Assembly (NCBI RefSeq): GCF_947502995.1
Contig: NZ_CANNBW010000011.1
Span: 102,826 to 166,825 of the forward strand
Direction: 5' to 3'
Length of the DNA: 64,000 nucleotides
Source of the DNA: an uncultured Tenacibaculum sp.
GTDB lineage: Bacteria > Bacteroidota > Bacteroidia > Flavobacteriales > Flavobacteriaceae
In this document: one piece after another, positions 25,293 through 34,588 of the stretch
Layout: every line of letters begins with the position of its first letter
How positions within the stretch are numbered: the stretch's first letter is position 1
Made by a program: the position numbers and the translations under genes
Notes under the pieces: model-generated
The model's input: only the letters and a program-made list of their open reading frames with translations
What the model was told of the DNA's origin: nothing
Database searches by the model: none

Positions 25293-26222
25293 ATGAATAA
25301 AATAAAGATATTTTCACCAGCTACAGTAGCTAATGTTTCATGTGGTTTCGATTGTTTAGGTTTTGCTGTAAACGACCTTGGAGATACAATGTCATTCACA
25401 AAAACAAAAGAAAAAGGAGTTAAAATCTCTAAAATTTCAGGTGCAAATTTACCTTACGAAAGTGATAAAAATGCTGCTAGTGCAGTAGCGTTGGCTATGT
25501 TAGAAAAACATCCAGCAGATTTTGGATTAGAGATTGAAATTCATAAAGGATATGCTCCTGGAAGCGGATTAGGTAGTAGTGCAGCTAGTTCAGCAGGTGC
25601 TGCTTTTGCTGTAAATGAATTACTTGGCAAACCTTTCTCTCAATTAGAGTTAACTAAGTTTGCAATGTTTGGTGAACAAATAGCCTGTGGTTCTCCTATT
25701 GCTGATAATGTAGCTGCTGCAATTTATGGTGGTTTTATTTTAGTACAACAGTACTCGCCTTTAAACGTAATTAAAATTCCTGTTCCTTCTGAATTAATGC
25801 TTGTCGCTATTCATCCACAGGTACAAGTGAAAACTAAAGACGCAAGAGATGTACTTCCAGAAGAAATTCCTTTAAAAGATGCTGTCACACAATGGGCAAA
25901 TGTTGGAGGATTAATTAGTGGTTTATATGCTAATAATTATGAAACTATAGCTAATTCACTTAAAGATATTATTGTTGAACCAGCAAGAAAACATTTAATT
26001 CCTCATTTTGATGAAGTAAAACAAACTGCTTTAGATTATGGTGCTTTAAGCGCTGGTATTTCTGGATCCGGTCCAACAATTTTTGCGCTTTGTAAAGGGA
26101 AAGAAACCGCTAAAAAAGTACATCAACAAATAGATGAATTATATCAAAAAACTGGCATCGATTATACCATGGTATTATCAAAAATAAACACACAAGGAGT
26201 AACCATATTAGAATCTAATTAA
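25293..26222 (+). CDS. thrB: Homoserine kinase
   Basis: A 309-residue GHMP kinase that phosphorylates homoserine. N-terminal IFSPATVANVSCGFDCLGFA, the ATP loop PGSGLGSSAASSAG near residue 90 and the C-terminal SAGISGSGPTIFAL are all conserved. Standard length. It follows thrA by 52 bases and precedes thrC by two, so it is the middle gene of the operon. Confidence 0.96.
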   Translation: MNKIKIFSPATVANVSCGFDCLGFAVNDLGDTMSFTKTKEKGVKISKISGANLPYESDKNAASAVALAMLEKHPADFGLEIEIHKGYAPGSGLGSSAASSAGAAFAVNELLGKPFSQLELTKFAMFGEQIACGSPIADNVAAAIYGGFILVQQYSPLNVIKIPVPSELMLVAIHPQVQVKTKDARDVLPEEIPLKDAVTQWANVGGLISGLYANNYETIANSLKDIIVEPARKHLIPHFDEVKQTALDYGALSAGISGSGPTIFALCKGKETAKKVHQQIDELYQKTGIDYTMVLSKINTQGVTILESN

Positions 26223-26224
26223 TC

Positions 26225-27508
26225 ATGAAATACTATAGTTTAAATAATAATGCTAAACCTGTTTCTTTTAGTGAAGCTGTAATACAAGGATTAGCTCCTG
26301 ATAGAGGTTTATATTTCCCTGAAGAAATTCAACCTTTACCTAAAGAATTCATTGCTAATATTGATCAATATTCTAATGAAGAAATTGCTTTTGAAGCAAT
26401 TAAACAATTTGTTGGTAATGAAATTCCAAAAGAAACTTTACAAAAAATCGTTTCTGAAACTATTAATTTTGATTTTCCTGTGGTTTCTTTAGAAGAAAAC
26501 ATTGGAACTCTAGAATTATTTCATGGTCCTACTCTAGCCTTTAAAGATGTTGGAGCTAGATTTATGGCTAGATGTTTAGGTTACTTTAATTCTCAAAACC
26601 CAGATAAAGTAACTGTTTTAGTTGCAACATCTGGTGATACTGGAGGTGCAGTTGCTAATGGTTTTTTAGGTGTTAATGGTGTTGATGTTGTCATACTGTA
26701 CCCGAGTGGTAAAGTGAGTGATATTCAAGAAAAACAATTAACTACTTTAGGTAAAAACATCACTGCTTTAGAAGTTCATGGGGTTTTTGATGACTGTCAA
26801 GATATGGTTAAATCTGCTTTCTTAGACGAAGGGATTTCAAGACAATTAACTTCTGCAAACTCTATAAATGTAGCACGCTGGTTACCGCAAATGTTCTATT
26901 ATTTCTTTGCTTACAAACAACTATACAAACAACATTCTGATATTGTTTTCTCTGTGCCAAGTGGAAATTTTGGAAATATTTGTGCTGGAATGATGGCACA
27001 AAAATTAGGTTTACCCATTAAACATTTTGTTGCTGCTACAAATGTAAATGACACTGTTCCTCAATTTATGAAAGCAGGGAAATACGAACCTAAAGCTTCT
27101 AAAGCTACAATATCTAATGCAATGGATGTTGGAAATCCGAGTAATTTTATTAGAATTCAAAAGTTATTTAACAACGATTTTCAAGATTTAAAAACTAGAT
27201 TTTCTTCTTTTTCTTTTTCAGATCATCTTACTAAAGATGCAATGAAAAGAATTTACAACACATCTAATTACGTAGCAGATCCTCATGGTGCAGTTGGTTA
27301 TTTAGGTTTAGAAACTTATGGTTTACAGGAGAAAGAGTTTGGTGTATTTTTAGAAACTGCACATCCTGTAAAATTTTTAGATGTGGTTGAGGAAACATTA
27401 TCTCAAAAAATTCCTATTCCAGAAGAAATTCAAGAAATCATTACCAAAAAGAAAGAATCAATTCAAATTAGTACTTACGACGAATTAAAGTCTTTTTTGA
27501 ATTCATAA
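26225..27508 (+). CDS. thrC: Threonine synthase
   Basis: A 427-residue PLP enzyme converting O-phosphohomoserine to threonine. The PLP-lysine is Lys107 in GPTLAFKDVGARF; ATSGDTGGAVANGF binds the cofactor phosphate and SVPSGNFGNICAG follows. This is the long bacterial type, with N-terminal YSLNNNAKPVSFSEAVIQGLAPDRGLYFP. Last gene of thrABC; a strong terminator follows. Confidence 0.96.
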   Translation: MKYYSLNNNAKPVSFSEAVIQGLAPDRGLYFPEEIQPLPKEFIANIDQYSNEEIAFEAIKQFVGNEIPKETLQKIVSETINFDFPVVSLEENIGTLELFHGPTLAFKDVGARFMARCLGYFNSQNPDKVTVLVATSGDTGGAVANGFLGVNGVDVVILYPSGKVSDIQEKQLTTLGKNITALEVHGVFDDCQDMVKSAFLDEGISRQLTSANSINVARWLPQMFYYFFAYKQLYKQHSDIVFSVPSGNFGNICAGMMAQKLGLPIKHFVAATNVNDTVPQFMKAGKYEPKASKATISNAMDVGNPSNFIRIQKLFNNDFQDLKTRFSSFSFSDHLTKDAMKRIYNTSNYVADPHGAVGYLGLETYGLQEKEFGVFLETAHPVKFLDVVEETLSQKIPIPEEIQEIITKKKESIQISTYDELKSFLNS

Positions 27509-27510
27509 AT

Positions 27511-27547
27511 AAAAAAAGCGTTTCTAAAATTAGAAACGCTTTTTTTA
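27511..27547. terminator. Bidirectional terminator between thrC and 27565
   Basis: AGCGTTTCTAA and TTAGAAACGCT arms flanked by A and T runs; serves thrC on the plus strand and the convergent gene on the minus strand. Confidence 0.9.
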
Positions 27548-27564
27548 TGTTGTTAAGTTGTTAC

Positions 27565-28011
27565 TTACTTCTTGAATAATTTTGTTACATCTTCAGCAGT
27601 TAATAATCTAGATACTTTTACATTTTCTTCAACATCTACAGGATTGTCTCCACTAGTCATTTGAATTTGTAAAAAAGCCTCACCATCTTCTCTAGAATAC
27701 TTTAACCAAACAATTTGTCCGTTTGCTTTCATTTTTAACGGATCTCTTGGTACATTTTGAAAACCTCCCATTAATCCGTTATATAATTTATCTAAATCGT
27801 TATCTAAGTTTTTAAAACTAAAGCTTACATATTCATGTCCGATTGCATTAATGTTTTTAAAGAAGAAGTTGTAATCATTCTCACCAACCTTTTCTAAATA
27901 CACATAACTAATTTTTCCTACAACCTCGCTTTGGCTTGTTTCAATAAATTCGATTTGCGAATACACAGATCCTGAAACAACTAACAATAATAACAATAAA
28001 GCTTTTCTCAT
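27565..28011 (-). CDS. Exported protein of unknown function
   Basis: 148 residues with a signal peptide (KALLLLLLVVSGSVYSQ) and a compact domain containing VGKISYVYLEKVGENDYNFFFKN and GQIVWLKYSREDGEAFLQIQ. I do not recognise the family. No lipobox, so probably a soluble periplasmic protein. It converges on thrC and shares its terminator; the divergent neighbour is topB. Position and composition do not suggest a pathway. Confidence 0.6.
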   Translation of the reverse strand: MRKALLLLLLVVSGSVYSQIEFIETSQSEVVGKISYVYLEKVGENDYNFFFKNINAIGHEYVSFSFKNLDNDLDKLYNGLMGGFQNVPRDPLKMKANGQIVWLKYSREDGEAFLQIQMTSGDNPVDVEENVKVSRLLTAEDVTKLFKK

Positions 28012-28118
28012 AATTCTTCTAATTTTAGGGATTCGTATTTTTATTAATTACTTTAATAACGCCTAAAAATAGAATTATTATATCAATTTTACTATTTTTC
28101 GGCGATTAAAAATGAATA

Positions 28119-30440
28119 ATGAAAGTTTGTATCGCTGAGAAACCTAGTGTGGCAAGAGAAATCGCTAACATTTTGGGAGCCAACACCAAACATGATGGAT
28201 ATTTTGAAGGAAACGGTTATGCCGTTACTTATACTTTTGGTCATTTGTGTACACTTTTAGAACCAAAAGACTACAAACCTCACTGGAAAAGCTGGGATTT
28301 GAACAATTTACCAATGCTTCCAGAGAAATTTGGGACTAAAGTTACAGCCGATTCTGGAATTCAAAAACAATTCAATATTGTAAAGTCATTATTCCAAAAA
28401 GCCGATGTAGTTATCAACTGTGGGGATGCCGGACAAGAAGGAGAATTAATACAACGTTGGGTAATTAATCAAGCTGATTATAAAGGAAAAGTACAGCGTT
28501 TATGGATTTCTTCATTAACTGAAGAAGCTATAAAAGATGGATTTAGTAATCTTAAAGAAGAAGAAGATTATAATAATTTATACTACGCTGGTTATTCTAG
28601 AGCAATCGGAGATTGGTTATTAGGTTTAAACGCTACACGTTTATATACTGTAAAGTTTGGTGGTTACAAACAGGTACTTTCTATTGGTAGAGTTCAAACA
28701 CCAACACTAGCGATGTTAGTAAATCGTTATTTAGAAATTCAAAATTTTAAACCTCAACCTTACTGGGAGCTACAAACTACTTACAGAAATACACTTTTTA
28801 ATTGTGAAGAAGGTCGTTTTCTAAAAAAAGAAGATGGACAAAAATTCGCAGATAAAGTAAAAGAATCAGATTTTGAAATTGTTTCTGTAAAAAAGAAAAA
28901 AGGAAAAGATTATGCTCCTAAACTTTTCGATTTAACAGGATTACAAGTATACTGTAACAATAAATTTGGATTTTCAGCTGATGAAACCTTAAAAATTGTT
29001 CAGAAACTATATGAAATGAAAGTAGTTACTTATCCAAGGGTTGATACTACTTTCTTACCAAATGATATATACCCTAAAGTTGCTGGTATTCTTAAAAATT
29101 TAACTAATTATGCTGAAATAGCTCAGCCTTTATTAGGTAAGAAAATTAAAAAATCGTCTCGTGTTTTTAATGATAAAAAGGTCACCGATCACCACGCTAT
29201 AATTCCTACTGGAGTTCAAACGAATTTACAATACAATCAGCAACAAGTTTATGATATTATTGTTCGTCGTTTTATTGCTGTTTTTTATCCTGATAGTGAT
29301 ATTGCTAATACAGCAGTTATTGGAAAAGCTGATGATGTATCTTTTAAAACTACCGGAAAAGAGATTTTAACCAAAGGATGGCGAGTAGTTTTTGAATACA
29401 ATGAAGAACCTAAAAAAGTAACTTCAGACCAAAGTTTACTACCTAATTTTGAAGAAGGAGAAAAAGGTCCACATGAACCAAGTTTCTTAGAAAAAGAAAC
29501 TAAACCTCCAAGAAATTATACAGAAGCAAGCTTATTACGTGCTATGGAAACTGCAGGTAAACAAGTAGATGATGATGAAATGCGAGAGCTAATGAAAGAA
29601 AATGGAATTGGTCGTCCATCTACACGTGCAAGTATTATAGAAACACTTTTTAAACGTAAATATATTGAACGTCAGAAAAAATTAATTCTACCAACTAAAA
29701 CAGGTATAGATTTAATTCAATTAATTGACAATGAACTTTTAAAATCTGCTGAGCTTACTGGACTTTGGGAAAAACGTTTAAAGGAAATTGAACGCGGAGA
29801 TTATCATGCAAGTACTTTCATTAAACAAATGAAACAAATGGTAGATCAATTGGTTTATGAAGTTCGATCTAGTAAAAAAACGGTTCGTCTTTCTGCAGAA
29901 AATAATACCGAAAATACTACTGCAAAAAAAACGAAAAAGAAAACAACGAGTAAAAAGACAGTAGTTGGAAAGGAGTGTCCGAAATGTAAAAAAGGAAACT
30001 TACTAAAAGGTAGTACTGCTTACGGATGTTCGAATTATAAAAACGGTTGTGATTTTAAACTTCCCTTCTCTTTCTTAGAGAAAAAGATTTCTGAAAGTCA
30101 ATTAATTCGATTATTAGATAAAGGATGTACTACGAATTTAAAAGGTTGGAAAACTGAACAAGGAAAAGTAGAAGGTTTAGTTCGCTTTGATGATCATTTC
30201 AATTTAAAGTTAGAACCTAAACAAGGAGGTGCGGAAAAAGCAAAAGCTGTTCCTGATAAAATTATCTGTCCAAAATGTAAAAAAGGGACTATTTTAAAAG
30301 GTAAATCTGCTTATGGATGCTCAGAATATAGTAATGGTTGTACTTATGTTTTTCCTTTTGCTAAAATTAAAGAATTAGCTAATGGAAAAGATATTACCAA
30401 AGCAATGGTATATGATTTTTTGACAACTAAATTTGAGTAA
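28119..30440 (+). CDS. topB: DNA topoisomerase III
   Basis: A 773-residue type IA topoisomerase, which relaxes and decatenates DNA by single-strand passage. TOPRIM motifs EKPSVARE (7-14) and the acidic GDAGQEGEL (102-110), the catalytic Tyr305 in VVTYPRVDT, and GIGRPSTRASIIE near residue 496. The C-terminus carries two zinc-ribbon-like repeats (CPKCKKGNLLKGSTAYGCSNY near 618 and a second near 717), interleaved with a topoisomerase C-terminal repeat. A basic KKTKKKTTSKKT linker precedes the first ribbon. Single-gene transcript by layout. Confidence 0.95.
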   Translation: MKVCIAEKPSVAREIANILGANTKHDGYFEGNGYAVTYTFGHLCTLLEPKDYKPHWKSWDLNNLPMLPEKFGTKVTADSGIQKQFNIVKSLFQKADVVINCGDAGQEGELIQRWVINQADYKGKVQRLWISSLTEEAIKDGFSNLKEEEDYNNLYYAGYSRAIGDWLLGLNATRLYTVKFGGYKQVLSIGRVQTPTLAMLVNRYLEIQNFKPQPYWELQTTYRNTLFNCEEGRFLKKEDGQKFADKVKESDFEIVSVKKKKGKDYAPKLFDLTGLQVYCNNKFGFSADETLKIVQKLYEMKVVTYPRVDTTFLPNDIYPKVAGILKNLTNYAEIAQPLLGKKIKKSSRVFNDKKVTDHHAIIPTGVQTNLQYNQQQVYDIIVRRFIAVFYPDSDIANTAVIGKADDVSFKTTGKEILTKGWRVVFEYNEEPKKVTSDQSLLPNFEEGEKGPHEPSFLEKETKPPRNYTEASLLRAMETAGKQVDDDEMRELMKENGIGRPSTRASIIETLFKRKYIERQKKLILPTKTGIDLIQLIDNELLKSAELTGLWEKRLKEIERGDYHASTFIKQMKQMVDQLVYEVRSSKKTVRLSAENNTENTTAKKTKKKTTSKKTVVGKECPKCKKGNLLKGSTAYGCSNYKNGCDFKLPFSFLEKKISESQLIRLLDKGCTTNLKGWKTEQGKVEGLVRFDDHFNLKLEPKQGGAEKAKAVPDKIICPKCKKGTILKGKSAYGCSEYSNGCTYVFPFAKIKELANGKDITKAMVYDFLTTKFE

Positions 30441-30728
30441 TCTATAAAACTAAAAAAATTATACGCTTTTTAAATTTAGTATTTTAAAACAAAATTGTTT
30501 TCTTAAAAATGAAACTTTGAAAATTAATTCATAACATTTTTTTATTTAACCATACAAGTTTCTATTAAACTAAATAAGAACCTATTTTCTTATAAAGTTT
30601 ATTACAGATATAATATTTATATTTGCGCCGCTTAAAATTTAATATTGCTATGATTAATTTTTACTAAGCCATATTTTCCCTGTATTTAAGCCTTTTTAAA
30701 ATTAAACAATTAAACAAAACTGAATGTT
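30441..30728. other. Non-coding gap before the beta-propeller gene
   Basis: About 290 bases, extremely AT-rich. The only recognisable element is TATATTTG at 30618-30625, a perfect -7 match, without a clear TTG upstream. It would give a 5' UTR of about 95 bases for the gene at 30729. I see no structured RNA with confidence. Confidence 0.35.
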
Positions 30729-31772
30729 ATGAGAAAAAACTACGTTTTACACATTATTCTTTTTATTATTTATCTTAATTCAAATGCACAGGCAAACTTT
30801 TTTATTTCAACCGGCTTCGAAAGTACTCCTGTTGGGTTATTAGTTAAAGGAGATGATTTATTAATAGGATCAGTTGGAAAACAAAAAATTTACAGAGTAA
30901 ATTTAAAAGAACCAACTCCAACACTAAATGAATTTATTAATGATATAAGTTTCCCTGGCTTCTTTAAAAATGTTGGTAATACTCTTTATGTACCGGGAGT
31001 TAATACTTTCACTATATTTGATATAACCAATAATACTCCTACTAAATTAAAAGAAATAGCCTCTGATACATTTTTAGTTAGTACTGCTATATATAATAAT
31101 GATTTGTATGCTGCTTATTTCAATGGTGGTAAAATTATTAAGTATAATTTATTAGACTTAGATGCTCCTCCAGTTGAAGTGTTAAGCGGTTTAGGTAATT
31201 TAGTTGATCTCAAAATTCATAATAATGAATTGTACTTTGTTCAAGCAACTAATAGAAAAATATCAAAAATAGATCTTACTGTTTCTAATCCTACTATAAA
31301 TGAAGTAATTGCTGTTAGAGGAGTTTTAGGACTATTATTTGTTGGAGATGATTTGTATTTTTCAACAAATCATAATGGTAATAAAGTTTCAAAAATAAAT
31401 ATAAATGACATTAATCCTATTCCTGAAGTAATTGTTGACAATCTTGCTAATCCTGTTTGGGGATTAGAATTTCATGATAATTATTTATACATGGCTCAAC
31501 AATTTGGTTATGGCGTATGGAGAGTTAACTTAAATAGACTTAATACTGATAAGTTTACTAAAGATACAAGTATTTTATATCCTAATCCTACAAAGGATAT
31601 CATTAATGTATCTAGTGATAAACACGAAAAATATATTATTAATGATATAAATGGTAAGATCGTTTTAAAAGGAAATATTTCAAATCAAAAGATTGATATT
31701 AGTAAACTAAATACAGGTATGTACTTTTTATCTATTGATGGAAAAAAATCAAAAAAAATAATAAAGCGATAG
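30729..31772 (+). CDS. Secreted beta-propeller protein with T9SS sorting domain
   Basis: 347 residues. Signal peptide (residues 1-21, ending SNAQA), a repeated propeller body with recurring units (VGNTLYVPGVN, NDLYAAYFNGGKIIKYNL, NNELYFVQATNRKISKIDL, GDDLYFSTNHNGNKVSKINI, DNYLYMAQQFGYGVWRVNL) and a C-terminal type IX secretion signal (LYPNPTKDIINV...ISKLNTGMYFLSI...KIIKR, about 275-347). The protein is therefore predicted to be carried across the outer membrane and attached or released. The propeller resembles sugar/lactone or NHL-like domains; ligand unknown. Confidence 0.85.
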   Translation: MRKNYVLHIILFIIYLNSNAQANFFISTGFESTPVGLLVKGDDLLIGSVGKQKIYRVNLKEPTPTLNEFINDISFPGFFKNVGNTLYVPGVNTFTIFDITNNTPTKLKEIASDTFLVSTAIYNNDLYAAYFNGGKIIKYNLLDLDAPPVEVLSGLGNLVDLKIHNNELYFVQATNRKISKIDLTVSNPTINEVIAVRGVLGLLFVGDDLYFSTNHNGNKVSKININDINPIPEVIVDNLANPVWGLEFHDNYLYMAQQFGYGVWRVNLNRLNTDKFTKDTSILYPNPTKDIINVSSDKHEKYIINDINGKIVLKGNISNQKIDISKLNTGMYFLSIDGKKSKKIIKR

Positions 31773-31806
31773 TCTTATATTTAAATTTTGAATATTTGAA
31801 ACACTT

Positions 31807-31929
31807 ATGAAAAAAGTATTCATTATAGTTTTTCTATTATTTTAAAACCTAGTTTTTTCCCAATCGATTAAAACTGAAAATTTAGTTAGAAAAACTTTTG
31901 GTAACTATAATTTTGAAAAGTTAAGTTGA
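31807..31929 (+). pseudogene. Remnant of a small exported protein gene
   Basis: An ATG opens a signal-peptide-like stretch (MKKVFIIVFLLF) that hits TAA at codon 13, after which the same frame continues as NLVFSQSIKTENLVRKTFG to a TGA at 31927. Joining both parts would restore a normal signal peptide cleaved after FSQ, so a nonsense mutation in a short or already truncated gene is likely. No family recognised. The remaining bases to the terminator at 32027 contain further short frames only. Confidence 0.4.
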
Positions 31930-32026
31930 ACATACTCTTTTTATCAATAATAAAATTTACAGCTAAAGAAACCTGTAAAGCCAATTTAAATAGTGTTTAA
32001 AAAAATTATTAAAAATTAAAAACAAA

Positions 32027-32066
32027 AAAAATATAAATCCTGATTTAAAATCAGGATTTATATTTT
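32027..32066. terminator. Terminator overlapping the kdgA stop codon
   Basis: ATATAAATCCTGA paired with TCAGGATTTATAT, with A and T runs on both sides. The right arm includes the last codons and TGA stop of the aldolase gene on the minus strand. Confidence 0.88.
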
Positions 32067-32719
32067 TTAATTAAAGCTAAAGAAGTTTCTGTAAGTTCTT
32101 CGATTCTTTCATAATCAAACTCTCCTTCAGAGTTTCTAATAATTAATTTAGATCCCATACCTACGCAAACTGCTCCTGCTTCAATCCATGATTTTATATT
32201 TTTCTCATTAGGTGAAACTCCACCAGTTGGCATAATACTTGTCCATGGACTTGGTCCTTTAACTGCTTTAATAAACTCTGGTCCGTAAACACTTCCTGGA
32301 AATAACTTTACCACTTCACAGCCAAAAGCTTCTGCTTTTGAAATTTCAGTTAAAGATCCACATCCAGGAGACCATAAAACTTTTTTCTTATTGCATGCAA
32401 TAGCTATTTCTTCTTGAAAAGCTGGAGTTACAACAAAATTTGCTCCTAATTGCATAAAAAGAGAGGCTTCTGCTGCACTTGTTAAAGAACCTACTCCTAA
32501 AATCATATCATGATACTGAGTATTACAATATTTAGAAAGTTTACCAAAAACTTCATGAGAAAAATCTCCTCGAGCAGTAAACTCTAGTAATCGAGCACCA
32601 CCTTTGTATAATGCATCTACTATTTTTTTACATACTTCTATATCTTCATGATAAAAAAGAGGAACTAATCCTGTTCTTTCCATTGCTATAATCACTTGAA
32701 TACGTGAAAATTTAGCCAT
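32051..32719 (-). CDS. kdgA: KDPG/KHG aldolase
   Basis: A 222-residue class I aldolase of the Eda family that splits 2-keto-3-deoxy-6-phosphogluconate into pyruvate and glyceraldehyde 3-phosphate. The TIM barrel shows ARLLEFTARGD near residue 39, the SPGCGSLTEI loop and the Schiff-base Lys in CEVVKLFPGSVYGPEFIKAVKGP near residue 142. IMPTGGVSPN forms the phosphate site. Last step of alginate monomer breakdown in this locus; it follows the kinase gene by 15 bases in the same operon. Confidence 0.93.
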   Translation of the reverse strand: MAKFSRIQVIIAMERTGLVPLFYHEDIEVCKKIVDALYKGGARLLEFTARGDFSHEVFGKLSKYCNTQYHDMILGVGSLTSAAEASLFMQLGANFVVTPAFQEEIAIACNKKKVLWSPGCGSLTEISKAEAFGCEVVKLFPGSVYGPEFIKAVKGPSPWTSIMPTGGVSPNEKNIKSWIEAGAVCVGMGSKLIIRNSEGEFDYERIEELTETSLALIKKYKS

Positions 32720-32734
32720 AATCTATTGTTTAAA

Positions 32735-33757
32735 TCATCTAGAAACCTTACCAGATGTATTTCCTTCAACCATCTGTAAAACTTCTTCTTTAGTTGTTAA
32801 ATTAAAATCTCCAGAAATTGTATGCTTTAAACAACACGCAGCTACTGCAAAATTCAATGTTTTTTGTAAATTAAATTCAGGATTTATTAACCCGTATAAC
32901 AAACCTCCCATAAAAGCATCACCACTTCCTACTCTATCTACTACAGGTGTAACATCTCTAGTTTGAGCATTTAAAATTTTAGATTTATCATATAAAATTC
33001 CTCCAATTTTTTGATGTGATGCACTTATAGAATAACGTAAAGTTGTTGCCATTACATCTAAATTAGGACAGTCTTGTACTATAATGTCATATAGTTTAGG
33101 TAAAGATTCTAAATCCTCATAATTGGGTGTTACTTTTGACTTACCTAGCATAAAAAGTGCAGTATCGATGTCTCCTAATATTATGTTACTGTACTTTAAT
33201 AACTCTGGCATGATATCTTTAGGATCTTTACCATATTTCCACAACTTAGATCTATAATTTAAATCTGAAGAAATAATAATGCCTTTTTCGTGAGCCTTTT
33301 TAATTGCTCTTAAGCATTCTTCTGCTGCATTTTGAGAAATAGCTGGTGTTACACCACTCCAATGAAAATGGGTTGCATTTTTTAATACAATATCCCAATT
33401 TATTTGACCTTCTTTAACATTAGCAATCGCACTATCTTCTCTATCATAAATTACTTTACTTCCACGAGTTCCTGCTCCAGTTTCTAAAAAATAAATACCT
33501 ATTCTTTTTCCATCTAGAACAATATGATTAGCACCTACATTACGTTGTCTTATCTTTTCTATAGCACATTGCCCGATATCATTATTAGGCAAACAAGTAA
33601 TAAAATCTGAAGTAACACCATAATTTGCTAAAGATACAGCTACATTAAATTCTCCACCTCCATAGGTTACATCAAAAAAATTTGCTTGAGAAAAGCGAAG
33701 ATGTCTTTCTGTAGCTAATCGCATTAAAATTTCACCAAAAGCAACAACTTTACTCAT
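32735..33757 (-). CDS. kdgK: 2-keto-3-deoxygluconate kinase (PfkB family)
   Basis: A 340-residue ribokinase-family sugar kinase. N-terminal VVAFGEILMRLA and YGGGEFNVAVSLA, and the catalytic base region DRVGSGDAFMGGLLYG near residue 275, match PfkB kinases, and its position between a DEH reductase and KDPG aldolase identifies KDG as the likely substrate. ATP-dependent phosphorylation gives KDPG. Part of the MFS-reductase-kinase-aldolase transcript. Confidence 0.9.
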   Translation of the reverse strand: MSKVVAFGEILMRLATERHLRFSQANFFDVTYGGGEFNVAVSLANYGVTSDFITCLPNNDIGQCAIEKIRQRNVGANHIVLDGKRIGIYFLETGAGTRGSKVIYDREDSAIANVKEGQINWDIVLKNATHFHWSGVTPAISQNAAEECLRAIKKAHEKGIIISSDLNYRSKLWKYGKDPKDIMPELLKYSNIILGDIDTALFMLGKSKVTPNYEDLESLPKLYDIIVQDCPNLDVMATTLRYSISASHQKIGGILYDKSKILNAQTRDVTPVVDRVGSGDAFMGGLLYGLINPEFNLQKTLNFAVAACCLKHTISGDFNLTTKEEVLQMVEGNTSGKVSR

Positions 33758-33793
33758 TTATTAAATATTTTTTATAATCAGATAATAGCTTAA

Positions 33794-34546
33794 TTAAATA
33801 CCTAAAGCTTGCCCTCCTCCAATTTGTATTGTCTCTGCTGTGATAAATGCAGCATCTTTACTTGCTAAGAAAGAAACTACACCTGCTACATCTTCTGGCT
33901 GTCCTAATCTACCTAACATAATATTTTTTGCCCATGAAGCAAATACTTCTGGCTTTGTAGATTTAATTTGTTTGTGGAAATCTGTATCGATTGTACCAGG
34001 AGAAACTGCATTTGCTCGAATACCATATTCTGCTAAATCTTTCGCTAATGCTCTAGTTAAAGTATGAACTGCGGCCTTTGAAGTTCCATAAATTCCAGCT
34101 CCAGGACCACCTGCATTCCAACCTGCATTTGATGTATAGTTTATAATTGATGGATTATCACTTTTTTTCAAATAAGGAATTGCTGCACGAGAAGCAAAAA
34201 AAGCTGAATCTAAATTTAAAGCCATTACAAAACGATAAAAATCAGTTGTCATTTCTTCAAAACGTTGACGACCACCTAGACCACCTGCATTATTTATAAG
34301 TGTGTCTATTTTTCCATACTTCTCTCCTATTTTAGTGATATTTTCAGTAACTGCTTCTTCTTTAGTAACATCAAATCCGTAGTATTCTGCTGTTATACCT
34401 TCAGCTGTTAACTCTTCAACTCTTTTAGCTCCCATATCATCTTCAATACCATTTAAAATCACAGTATATCCATCTAATCCTAACCTTTTTGCAACAGCAA
34501 AACCAATTCCTCCTGTTGCTCCTGTAATTACAGCTATTTTGCTCAT
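33794..34546 (-). CDS. SDR oxidoreductase, probable DEH reductase
   Basis: A 250-residue classical short-chain dehydrogenase: TGATGGIGFAVA near residue 8, NNAGG near 87, catalytic YGTSK near 154 and AVSPGTIDTDF near 182. In alginate loci such an enzyme (DehR type) reduces 4-deoxy-L-erythro-5-hexoseulose uronate to 2-keto-3-deoxygluconate with NAD(P)H. The neighbours (KDG kinase, aldolase, uronate transporter) support this over other SDR functions. The cofactor cannot be decided: the residue after the Rossmann strand (LNGIEDD) does not clearly favour NADPH. Confidence 0.85.
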   Translation of the reverse strand: MSKIAVITGATGGIGFAVAKRLGLDGYTVILNGIEDDMGAKRVEELTAEGITAEYYGFDVTKEEAVTENITKIGEKYGKIDTLINNAGGLGGRQRFEEMTTDFYRFVMALNLDSAFFASRAAIPYLKKSDNPSIINYTSNAGWNAGGPGAGIYGTSKAAVHTLTRALAKDLAEYGIRANAVSPGTIDTDFHKQIKSTKPEVFASWAKNIMLGRLGQPEDVAGVVSFLASKDAAFITAETIQIGGGQALGI

Positions 34547-34588
34547 TTTAATTTTTGTTTTTTTGTTAATTGTTTCTTATTTATGTTT

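Noticed and set aside
28012..28118. Riboswitch or other structured RNA before topB
   Set aside because: The 107-base gap shows no stable stem beyond short AT pairs.
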